NCBI GenBank assembly: GCA_017630975.1
Contig: JAGBUF010000284.1
Span: 1 to 5,422, forward strand
Reading direction: 5' to 3'
Origin: Paraprevotella sp.
GTDB lineage: Bacteria; Bacteroidota; Bacteroidia; Bacteroidales; Bacteroidaceae
Length of the DNA: 5,422 bases
The notes beneath the pieces were generated by a model. That model had not been told where the DNA came from. It did not search any database and was given only the letters and a program-made list of their open reading frames with translations. Made by a program: the position numbers and the translations under genes. Of this stretch, positions 1 to 5,284 are shown in pieces; the first letter of the stretch is position 1; every line of letters starts with the position of its first letter.

Positions 1-292
1 CCAATTCAACATGTTTGGTATTTGCCACTTCTGTGTCTGTCAACATACCGGTTTCTTCCTTTACCCGTTTCATCCAGGGCAGGGCTTCCTCGCCCATACC
101 TTCAAAGCCCCCCGGTTTGGTACGAGGCTTCCATACTCCGGCGCGGAATATTTTTATACCTTTCTCTGCCAATTGTTGAGCTGTGTTGATTACTTGTTCT
201 TCGGTTTCTGCACTACAAGGACCGGAAATGACGATGGGGCGTTTGCTTTCGTCAATACCTTGTAATTGAAGGGGGGTAATTATCATTTCCAT
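1..292 (-). CDS. 3-deoxy-7-phosphoheptulonate (DAHP) synthase, type I-beta, N-terminal part (probably fused to chorismate mutase)
   Basis: This is the 5' end of a minus-strand gene that runs off the left edge; 97 codons are visible. DAHP synthase condenses phosphoenolpyruvate with erythrose 4-phosphate, the first committed step of the shikimate pathway, in the cytoplasm. Visible family motifs are GPCSAE (residues 24-29, with Cys26 the expected metal ligand) and the PEP-binding segment RAGVWKPRT (50-58) followed by KPGGFEGMG (59-67). The short N-terminus, with no long extension, fits the I-beta/KDO8P-synthase-like class. Bacteroidetes homologues usually carry a C-terminal type II chorismate mutase domain; that part would lie outside the window, so the fusion is inferred. 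The start at 292 was chosen because it gives a normal N-terminus 20 bp after the aminotransferase stop; an in-frame ATG at 286 is an alternative. There is no clear Shine-Dalgarno, only A-rich sequence. It is the third gene of the pheA operon. Confidence 0.93.
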   Translation of the reverse strand, partial: MEMIITPLQLQGIDESKRPIVISGPCSAETEEQVINTAQQLAEKGIKIFRAGVWKPRTKPGGFEGMGEEALPWMKRVKEETGMLTDTEVANTKHVEL

Positions 293-312
293 ATTTATTT
301 TTGTTTTATTGT

Positions 313-1500
313 CTACTTGAATACATTTTGAATACGCTTTAAAGCCTCACTAATTTTTTCTTTTTTTGCGCATAAAGATATACGGATATAACGACTGCCG
401 TTGCTACCAAAGATGAATCCGGGAGTAATAAATACTCTGGCTTCGTGCAATACTTTTTCGGTAAGGTCTTCTACGTTCTGGTAATGGTCGGGTATTCGTC
501 CCCATAGAAACATTCCCACTTGTTCCGGATCGTATGTGCACCCCAGCGTCTTCATGATTTCTTCTGCCAAGGAGCGTCTTTCGGCATACACTTTTACATT
601 GAACTCTTCGTGCCATTGGTCATCATTCTCGTACGCGGCAGCTGCGGCCAATTGCAATGGACGAAATGTTCCCGAGTCTATGTTGCTTTTCACCTTGAGA
701 ATCCATTTGACAAACTCTGCGTTGGTGGCCAATAATCCAACTCTCCATCCCGGCATATTGTGACTTTTACTCATAGAGTTGAACTCAATGCAACAACGTT
801 TTGCTCCCGGAACTTGCAGTATGCTTAAATGTTCTTGATTAAGAATGAAACTGTATGGATTATCGTTGACAATGATGATATTATGGCGTAGGGCAAAGTC
901 CACTAACTTTTCGTATGTCTCCTTTTTGGCATTGGCTCCGGTGGGCATGTTAGGGTAGTTGGTCCACATGATTTTTACCTTTCTCAAATCCATTTGTTCC
1001 AATGCTTCAAAATCAGGCTGCCAATTATTCTCCGGTGTTAAGTCATAGTTCACTATTTCACTACCGAGTATTTTGTTGAGCGAGGTGTAAGTCGGATATC
1101 CCGGATTGGGGACCAGAACTTGATCTCCAGGATTGACAAAAGCCAATGTGACATGAAGAATTCCCTCTTTCGAACCGATAAGTGGTTGGATTTCATTGTC
1201 CGGATTCAAATCCACACGATACCATCTTTTGTAGAATTTTGCCATGGCTTGACGTAGCTCAGGAATTCCGGTAGTAGGTTGATAACCATGGTTGTTGTTA
1301 TGGTGTGCCTGCTGACAAAGAGTTTCAATAGTACGTTCAGAGGGTGGCATATCAGGACTTCCAATCGCTAAACTAATGACATCTTTTCCTTCTGCATTCA
1401 TTTGTGCCACCTCTTTCCCTTTGATGGAAAAGTAGTATTCGTTCACATGGCTCAGTCTCTCAGCCGGTTTTATGTTTGTGTTATACAGTTTGTTTTCCAT
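313..1500 (-). CDS. Class I/II PLP-dependent aminotransferase, probable aromatic amino acid (or prephenate) aminotransferase
   Basis: A complete 395-residue fold-type I aminotransferase, the usual length for the aspartate/LL-diaminopimelate aminotransferase group. Visible landmarks are the NPGYPTY segment (132-138), the NYPNMPTG motif (181-188), Asp213 and Tyr216 in NDNPY (expected to contact the PLP ring), the Schiff-base lysine Lys245 in SMSKSHNMPGWRVG with Arg253 as the phosphate ligand, and Arg373 in YIRIS (expected substrate carboxylate ligand). Met185 stands where the family normally has the PLP-contacting Asn. The start ATG lies inside the end of pheA (20-bp overlap) with AGGAG nine bases upstream. 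Sitting between pheA and DAHP synthase, it most likely transaminates phenylpyruvate and 4-hydroxyphenylpyruvate. Prephenate-to-arogenate activity is an alternative; the sequence does not settle the substrate. Confidence 0.93.
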   Translation of the reverse strand: MENKLYNTNIKPAERLSHVNEYYFSIKGKEVAQMNAEGKDVISLAIGSPDMPPSERTIETLCQQAHHNNNHGYQPTTGIPELRQAMAKFYKRWYRVDLNPDNEIQPLIGSKEGILHVTLAFVNPGDQVLVPNPGYPTYTSLNKILGSEIVNYDLTPENNWQPDFEALEQMDLRKVKIMWTNYPNMPTGANAKKETYEKLVDFALRHNIIIVNDNPYSFILNQEHLSILQVPGAKRCCIEFNSMSKSHNMPGWRVGLLATNAEFVKWILKVKSNIDSGTFRPLQLAAAAAYENDDQWHEEFNVKVYAERRSLAEEIMKTLGCTYDPEQVGMFLWGRIPDHYQNVEDLTEKVLHEARVFITPGFIFGSNGSRYIRISLCAKKEKISEALKRIQNVFK

Positions 1501-2323
1501 TTTGGTATTCTCCTAATATTTTCAGTTCTTGGGTCAGTGGGGTGATGGCATCGATACTTTGTGAATAACGTGTGTAATCATCAAATGATAGGTCAATGTA
1601 GAACATGTATTGCCATTCTTTCCCTACAAGAGGCAAGGATTGTATCTTTGTGAGATTTAGTTTGTAAAAAGACAAGATGGATAGGACCTGTGAAAGGGAA
1701 CCCTCCTCGTGAGGAAGGGTGAATACCAAACTTGCCTTGTTCGTCAATCTGATGTCGCGCAATAAATTGGCACGTTGTGGTTGACAAACAAGCAGAAAAC
1801 GGGTGAAATTGTGCTTGTTGGTTTCAATTCCCTCCTCAAGAATTTTCATTCCGTAGAGAGGTGCGGCGAATTTAGAACAGATAGCAGCATGTCCGCGCAA
1901 CTGCATTTTTCTGATATTTTCAGCAGCTCCTGCAGTATCTTCTGTTTCCACAATTTTGATATGTGGGTGAGAGGATAGAAAATCGCGACATTGCATCAAT
2001 GCTACCGGGTGTGAATTGATTTCCTTGATGTCTTCAATATTGTCTTCGGGTAGGCAAAGTAAACTGTGTGAAATGCGTAATTTCTGTTCTCCGATGATGG
2101 TCAGTCCGCTTTCACAAAGCAATTCATAATTATGCAACAAACTACCTGCAATTGTATTCTCAATGGCCGCCATCCCTAATACGGTACTGTCGTTTTTTAC
2201 GGTATTGAAAAGTTCTTCAAAAGTAGAACAGCATATCAATTCTATTTCTTCGTTGTTGAAGAAATGATGTGCTGCCATGTCATGATATGAACCTTTGATG
2301 CCTTGTATTGCGATGCGTTTCAT
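1481..2323 (-). CDS. pheA: Prephenate dehydratase (monofunctional, with C-terminal ACT domain)
   Basis: This 280-residue enzyme converts prephenate to phenylpyruvate, committing the pathway to phenylalanine. The catalytic prephenate dehydratase domain covers about residues 1-180, with AAIENTIAGS (52-61), SHPVALMQC (104-112), a TAGAA segment (130-134) and HNFTRF (171-176, containing the conserved Thr-Arg-Phe). An ACT regulatory domain covers about 197-270. Its Phe-binding motifs are altered: the usual GALV reads GSLS (208-211) and the usual ESRP reads QSLP (228-231). There is no N-terminal chorismate mutase domain, unlike the enterobacterial PheA; in this phylum the mutase is normally fused to DAHP synthase, the gene two positions downstream. 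The ATG at 2323 was preferred over an in-frame TTG at 2344 because AAGGA sits eight bases before it and because the TTG would begin inside the attenuator hairpin. It is first in the operon after the leader peptide. Confidence 0.95.
   Translation of the reverse strand: MKRIAIQGIKGSYHDMAAHHFFNNEEIELICCSTFEELFNTVKNDSTVLGMAAIENTIAGSLLHNYELLCESGLTIIGEQKLRISHSLLCLPEDNIEDIKEINSHPVALMQCRDFLSSHPHIKIVETEDTAGAAENIRKMQLRGHAAICSKFAAPLYGMKILEEGIETNKHNFTRFLLVCQPQRANLLRDIRLTNKASLVFTLPHEEGSLSQVLSILSFYKLNLTKIQSLPLVGKEWQYMFYIDLSFDDYTRYSQSIDAITPLTQELKILGEYQNGKQTV
1510..1514 (-). promoter_or_regulatory. Ribosome binding site of the aminotransferase, inside pheA
   Basis: AGGAG on the minus strand, nine bases before the aminotransferase ATG and within the last codons of pheA. 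A strong Shine-Dalgarno is uncommon in this window, and here it sits inside an overlapping gene, which suggests coupled translation of the two genes. Confidence 0.7.
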
Positions 2324-2331
2324 TTGTGTAT

Positions 2332-2336
2332 TCCTT
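2332..2336 (-). promoter_or_regulatory. Ribosome binding site of pheA
   Basis: AAGGA on the minus strand, eight bases before the ATG at 2323 and four bases after the base of the 16-bp hairpin. It decides the pheA start, and its closeness to the hairpin means folding of the leader could also affect translation initiation. Confidence 0.65.
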
Positions 2337-2340
2337 TTTA

Positions 2341-2380
2341 ACAACGAAGTCCCGCTTCAATGAGAGCGGGACTTCGTTGT
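2341..2380 (-). terminator. Attenuator hairpin (probable premature terminator) before pheA
   Basis: A perfect 16-bp inverted repeat with arms at 2380-2365 and 2356-2341 around an 8-base loop (CTCATTGA). The GC-rich core pairs TCCCGCT with AGCGGGA. In the pheA transcript the 10-bp upper stem is followed by CGUUGUU and then AAAAAGG, so the U-tract is poor; in the opposite direction the hairpin is followed by a better T-run (GTTGTTTTTA). Its position between the leader peptide stop and the pheA RBS, and the ability of its 5' arm to pair with leader-coding sequence instead, support a role as the conditional terminator of an attenuator. A translational block is the alternative. Confidence 0.75.
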
Positions 2381-2445
2381 GTTGTTTTTATGTCTGATTG
2401 TTAAGCCACATATGCTTCCCGCTTCACTTTGTTGCTAAAGTAAAA
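2359..2445 (-). promoter_or_regulatory. Alternative RNA pairings of the leader (protector and antiterminator)
   Basis: Two mutually exclusive pairings can be read from the sequence. First, codons 14-16 of the leader (UUUUACUUU, 2445-2437) can pair over nine positions, two of them G-U, with codons 19-21 (AAAGUGAAG, 2430-2422) across a 6-base loop. Second, AGUGA plus AGCGGGA (2428-2417) can pair with UCCCGCU plus UCAUU (2371-2365 and 2363-2359), 12 bp with one bulged C at 2364. The second pairing uses the 5' arm and loop of the pheA hairpin and would prevent it forming. A ribosome stalled on the Phe/Tyr codons would block the first pairing and favour the second, allowing read-through. The pairings were found by eye and no folding energy was calculated. 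Confidence 0.7.
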
Positions 2446-2484
2446 GTAAAAGAAAAAATAATATGTGTTGAACAATTCTCTCAT
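2401..2484 (-). CDS. Phe/Tyr-rich leader peptide of the pheA operon attenuator
   Basis: A 27-codon ORF, ATG at 2484 and TAA at 2401, just downstream of the promoter and 21 bases before the attenuator hairpin. It contains six Phe and five Tyr, with nine consecutive aromatic residues (positions 8-16, YYFFFYFYF), followed by a charged tail (SNKVKREAYVA). Such runs of the operon's own end products are the hallmark of leader peptides in ribosome-mediated attenuation. A ribosome lacking charged Phe- or Tyr-tRNA would stall around codons 8-16, which lie directly on or before the protector strand. The tail codons supply the antiterminator strand. No strong Shine-Dalgarno is present, only A-rich sequence (AACACAGAA). 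The peptide probably has no function of its own; the name is by analogy with pheL-type leaders, since I do not know a described symbol for this version. Confidence 0.85.
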   Translation of the reverse strand: MRELFNTYYFFFYFYFSNKVKREAYVA

Positions 2485-2504
2485 TTCTGTGTTTTATATA
2501 GTTA

Positions 2505-2535
2505 CAAAAGTACGTTTTTTTTTCTTGATGCCAAA
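2505..2535 (-). promoter_or_regulatory. Promoter of the leader peptide-pheA operon
   Basis: A Bacteroides-type promoter on the minus strand: -33 element TTTG (2535-2532), 19-bp spacer rich in A, and -7 element TACTTTTG (2512-2505), an exact match to TAnnTTTG. Transcription would start near 2498, about 14 bases before the leader ATG. This gives the operon a promoter separate from the TPR gene upstream. Confidence 0.75.
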
Positions 2536-2600
2536 TATTATATAACTTTTTTGTGTAAAAACGTTGATTCCGTTTTAAAACAAAAGGTGATGAATAACAT

Positions 2601-3575
2601 TTAGAACCCGTAGGGGTTACGATTTTTGTATTGCTCGTTCATCTCTTGTTCTATGTTGGTAAATTTTCCTTCAAGTCCGTCTATGACTTTGGGGTTGATG
2701 CTTAAGGCTTGCTTTAAATCGTCGGCTGCACCTTCTTTGTCATTGAGCAATAACTTGATACGTCCGCGTTCTTTGAATCCTTCAGCAAAATCGCTCATAA
2801 AGTCAAGTACATCATTCATAGTGGAAAGGGCCTTATCCAATTGATGGGTTATGGAGTATGCAGTACTAAGCCCGATATATGCACTTTTTATCATAGGATT
2901 GGTTTCTTTCACCTTATTATAATATATAATAGCTTCTTCAAACTTTTTGTTCTTCATGCAAAGTTGGGCTTTTTTCATTAGGATTTCTTCCGAAGGCTGT
3001 TCGCTATTTAATATATCGTCAAGTGTTTCTTCAGCTTCTTTTATACACCCCATTTGCTCTAATAATTCACAACGGAGCAAATAAGCTTCAGTGTAAATCT
3101 TGTTTTGGGTGATAGCTTTTGTTAAAAGAATGATGGCGCTCAAATCGTCTTTCTGTCTGTACTTGGCGCGGGCAGAAAGGTATAGTGCAGTTGCATTTTT
3201 TTCGTCAATGGCTAATGCCTGCTCACAATGTTTTTCCATTAGTTGGTAATTCATCCGGATTTCGTCAAGCCGAGCTAATGCGATAGGATATTTGATTTCT
3301 GCCGGATGTAATGTGGCAAGTTGTTCGTATGTGGCATAGCCTTCATTGCTTTGTCTGCAAATTAACAGCCCTTCAGCCAAATATTCCATAATTTCATCAT
3401 CATGCCGGATGTTCAATGCTTCTTGAAAACAACGTACTGCGTGTCCATATTCTCCTAAGCGGCGGGCACGTATACCATCGTATTTCAGAGTGTCAAACTT
3501 ACGTTCGTTTTCTTTTTGTTTCTTTTCTTCCGGAGTTTCTTCTTGTCCTCCGAATAGTGCTTTTAAAAATCCCAT
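2601..3575 (-). CDS. Tetratricopeptide repeat (TPR) protein, cytoplasmic
   Basis: A 324-residue protein made almost entirely of helical TPR-like repeats, at about residues 28-60, 62-93, 96-126, 128-160, 162-192, 195-228, 230-262 and 264-296. Typical TPR positions are visible, for example ALAIDEKNATALYLSARAKY (120-139) and ALSINPK (290-296). There is no signal peptide or membrane span. The N-terminus is a short hydrophobic stretch (MGFLKALFGG) followed by a Glu/Lys-rich segment (11-27) likely to be helical. TPR arrays bind other proteins; no catalytic domain is attached and no partner can be named. The start at 3575 is the only good ATG and lies just after a candidate promoter. Whether it is co-transcribed with the pheA operon is unclear, but that operon has its own promoter. 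Confidence 0.88.
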   Translation of the reverse strand: MGFLKALFGGQEETPEEKKQKENERKFDTLKYDGIRARRLGEYGHAVRCFQEALNIRHDDEIMEYLAEGLLICRQSNEGYATYEQLATLHPAEIKYPIALARLDEIRMNYQLMEKHCEQALAIDEKNATALYLSARAKYRQKDDLSAIILLTKAITQNKIYTEAYLLRCELLEQMGCIKEAEETLDDILNSEQPSEEILMKKAQLCMKNKKFEEAIIYYNKVKETNPMIKSAYIGLSTAYSITHQLDKALSTMNDVLDFMSDFAEGFKERGRIKLLLNDKEGAADDLKQALSINPKVIDGLEGKFTNIEQEMNEQYKNRNPYGF

Positions 3576-3595
3576 ACTTGTGCTTTTTATGAAGA

Positions 3596-3603
3596 CAAAA
3601 ATA
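3596..3603 (-). promoter_or_regulatory. Candidate -7 promoter element of the TPR gene
   Basis: TATTTTTG on the minus strand matches the Bacteroides -7 consensus TAnnTTTG and would start transcription about 14 bases before the TPR ATG. No good TTTG is seen about 19-20 bp upstream, so only the -7 element is reported. Confidence 0.45.
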
Positions 3604-3642
3604 CTAAATTACTTTAAAAGGGAAGAGTTTTCTCCTATAATT

Positions 3643-3673
3643 TATGTTTAAACGATTAGGATTTATAAATTTG
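3643..3673 (+). promoter_or_regulatory. Candidate promoter of the M20 peptidase gene
   Basis: TAAATTTG (3666-3673) matches TAnnTTTG, with TATG (3643-3646), a three-of-four match to TTTG, 19 bp upstream. Transcription would begin near 3680, about 30 bases before the ATG at 3711. It is divergent from the TPR promoter in the same 135-bp gap. Confidence 0.5.
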
Positions 3674-3710
3674 TAAGGATGAATGAGAAATATATAAAAT
3701 AAGTATAGTT

Positions 3711-5072
3711 ATGCAAACCGTAAAAGAATACATAGCGGCTCATGAGCCGCGATTTTTAGAAGAGTGGTTCAGTTTGGTGCGTATTCCAAGCATCAGCGCA
3801 GAACCGGCGCATAAGTCGGATATGATGGTATGTGCAGAAAGGTGGAGAGAATTATTGTTGGAAGCAGGTGCAGATAAAGCATGCATTATGTCGTCGGCAG
3901 GTCATCCTTTGGTTTATGCGGAAAGGATAGTGTCGCCGGATGCACCTACTGTCTTGGTATATGGGCATTATGATGTGATGCCGGTAGCTCCGTTAGAACT
4001 TTGGAAAAGTGAACCTTTTGAACCGGAGGTGCGCGATGGAAGGGTATATGCTCGCGGAGCGGATGACGATAAAGGTCAATCAATGATTCAGCTCAAGGCG
4101 TTTGAGTATTTGGTGCGTGCAAATGAATTGCATCATAATGTTAAGTTTATTTTTGAGGGCGAGGAGGAAATAGGCTCTCCTAGCTTGAATGCTTTTTTGC
4201 AAGAGAACAAAGAACTGTTGGCATGTGATGTGATTTTGGTGAGTGATACCAGTATGTTGGCTGCAGAATTGCCATCATTGACCATCGGTTTGCGCGGATT
4301 GGCATATTGGGAAATAGAGGTGACAGGTCCTAATCGTGATTTACATTCAGGGCATTTTGGCGGAGCTGTGGCTAATCCCATCAATATTTTATGTGATTTG
4401 ATTGCGAAGATGACAGATGCTGATGGACGCATTACCATTCCTGGATTTTATGATGATGTCGAGGAACTTTCTTCCGACGAACGTAAAATGTTGGCAAGTA
4501 TTCCTTTTGATGAAGAAAAGTATAAATCAGCTATTGATGTAAAAGCATTAAAAGGGGAGGCGGGCTATAGCACGATAGAGCGAAACAGTTGTCGTCCATC
4601 TTTTGATGTATGTGGAATATGGGGAGGTCATACGGGTGAAGGTTCCAAAACTGTTTTGCCATCAAAAGCATACGCAAAAGTATCGTGCCGTTTGGTCCCT
4701 CATCAACAACATGAAAAGGTTTCCCAGATGTTTATGGATTATATCAACTCAATTGCGCCGGATTGTGTGCGTGTCAAGGTGACACCGATGCATGGCGGCG
4801 AGGGATATGTGTGTCCGATTACATTGCCTGCTTACAAAGCTGCAGAGCTGGGCTTTGAAAAGGCTTTCGGTAAGAAACCTTTGGCGGTACGTCGTGGAGG
4901 AAGTATTCCTATCATCAGCGATTTTGAAAGAATACTTGGTGTGAAAACGATTCTGATGGGATTCGGTTTGGAAAGTAATGCGATTCATTCACCGAACGAA
5001 AGTTTTTCGTTGGACATGTTCCGTAAAGGTATAGAAGCAGTTGTTGAATTTCATCGGAATGTGAAATTTTAA
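3711..5072 (+). CDS. M20-family metallopeptidase (dipeptidase, CNDP/carnosinase-like)
   Basis: A complete 453-residue two-zinc hydrolase of the M20 family, length typical for the dipeptidase branch. The expected active site is intact: GHYDV (85-89, metal ligand His86 and Asp88), RGADDDKG (115-122, bridging Asp119), EGEEEIGS (149-156, general base Glu152 and metal ligand Glu153), Asp179 in SDTS, and His426 in NAIHSPNE. DLHSGHFGG (210-218) lies in the dimerisation domain, where His212 should reach the partner subunit's active site. RRGGSIP (394-400) matches the substrate-binding loop of carnosinase-type enzymes. There is no signal peptide, so it is probably a cytoplasmic enzyme that cleaves dipeptides; exact substrates cannot be read. 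No Shine-Dalgarno is seen, and the ATG is preceded by AT-rich sequence as usual in this phylum. It appears to be a single-gene unit, with its own promoter and a terminator 34 bases after the stop. Confidence 0.95.
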   Translation: MQTVKEYIAAHEPRFLEEWFSLVRIPSISAEPAHKSDMMVCAERWRELLLEAGADKACIMSSAGHPLVYAERIVSPDAPTVLVYGHYDVMPVAPLELWKSEPFEPEVRDGRVYARGADDDKGQSMIQLKAFEYLVRANELHHNVKFIFEGEEEIGSPSLNAFLQENKELLACDVILVSDTSMLAAELPSLTIGLRGLAYWEIEVTGPNRDLHSGHFGGAVANPINILCDLIAKMTDADGRITIPGFYDDVEELSSDERKMLASIPFDEEKYKSAIDVKALKGEAGYSTIERNSCRPSFDVCGIWGGHTGEGSKTVLPSKAYAKVSCRLVPHQQHEKVSQMFMDYINSIAPDCVRVKVTPMHGGEGYVCPITLPAYKAAELGFEKAFGKKPLAVRRGGSIPIISDFERILGVKTILMGFGLESNAIHSPNESFSLDMFRKGIEAVVEFHRNVKF

Positions 5073-5097
5073 GAGGATTGTAACTATTGTAGAAAGA

Positions 5098-5145
5098 AAT
5101 ATAGGCGGAAAAGGAGATTTTTTTCACTCCTTTTCCTTCTATATT
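5098..5145 (+). terminator. Intrinsic terminator of the M20 peptidase gene
   Basis: A perfect 10-bp stem, GGAAAAGGAG (5107-5116) with CTCCTTTTCC (5127-5136), around a 10-base loop. After one mismatch the flanks continue pairing outward to 5098 and 5145, and T-rich sequence (TATTATTTTGTTG) follows. It lies shortly after the M20 stop codon. Confidence 0.75.
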
Positions 5146-5149
5146 ATTT

Positions 5150-5174
5150 TGTTGTAAAGTTATGTTTTACAACA
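5150..5174 (+). repeat. Second small inverted repeat, possible back-up terminator
   Basis: TGTTGTAAA (5150-5158) pairs perfectly with TTTACAACA (5166-5174) across a 7-base loop, and T-rich sequence (TGTTTCTTGTTTATTATTG) follows. The stem is AT-rich and weak, so its function as a second terminator is only a suggestion. Confidence 0.4.
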
Positions 5175-5212
5175 TGTTTCTTGTTTATTATTGTAATAAG
5201 TATTAATTTTGA

Positions 5213-5249
5213 AAACTTTTCCGTTTAAAATTTTCTTATGGAAAAGTTT
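5213..5249. repeat. 10-bp inverted repeat overlapping the -33 region of the downstream promoter
   Basis: AAACTTTTCC (5213-5222) and GGAAAAGTTT (5240-5249) are perfect inverted copies separated by 17 bases. The right copy runs into the TTTG -33 element. It may be an operator-like site, part of an AT-rich upstream promoter element, or a chance dyad in low-complexity DNA. Confidence 0.5.
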
Positions 5250-5278
5250 GGTTGATAAGATAAAAGTGTTTACCTTTG
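5247..5278 (+). promoter_or_regulatory. Strong Bacteroides-type promoter, probably of an rRNA operon
   Basis: TTTG (5247-5250), a 20-bp spacer, then TACCTTTG (5271-5278), an exact match to TAnnTTTG, preceded by a long AT-rich tract (about 5175-5246) that could act as an upstream element. Transcription would start near 5285. No open reading frame follows in the remaining bases, which fits a stable-RNA promoter; the rRNA assignment is an inference from resemblance to Bacteroides rrn leaders. Confidence 0.7.
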
Positions 5279-5284
5279 CACTCG

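Noticed and set aside
11..265. 84-codon plus-strand ORF
   Set aside because: It lies antisense within the DAHP synthase coding region, whose motifs are unmistakable; the plus-strand product is Phe/Cys-rich with no recognisable domain.
404..616. 70-codon minus-strand ORF
   Set aside because: It is an alternative-frame shadow inside the aminotransferase gene.
2324..2344. Upstream TTG start adding seven residues to PheA
   Set aside because: The TTG lies inside the 3' arm of the hairpin and has no ribosome binding site, whereas the ATG at 2323 has AAGGA at good spacing and gives the normal family N-terminus.
2558..2576. Possible terminator of the TPR gene (AAAACG and CGTTTT around a 7-base loop, minus strand)
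   Set aside because: The stem is only 6 bp with two G-C pairs, in DNA where such AT-rich repeats occur by chance; not strong enough to call.
2398..2604. 68-codon plus-strand ORF in the gap before pheA
   Set aside because: It is antisense to the promoter and leader peptide, reads low-complexity AT-rich DNA and has no recognisable features; the minus-strand attenuator explains this region.
4133..4438. 101-codon minus-strand ORF
   Set aside because: It is antisense to the well-conserved central part of the M20 peptidase and shows no domain.
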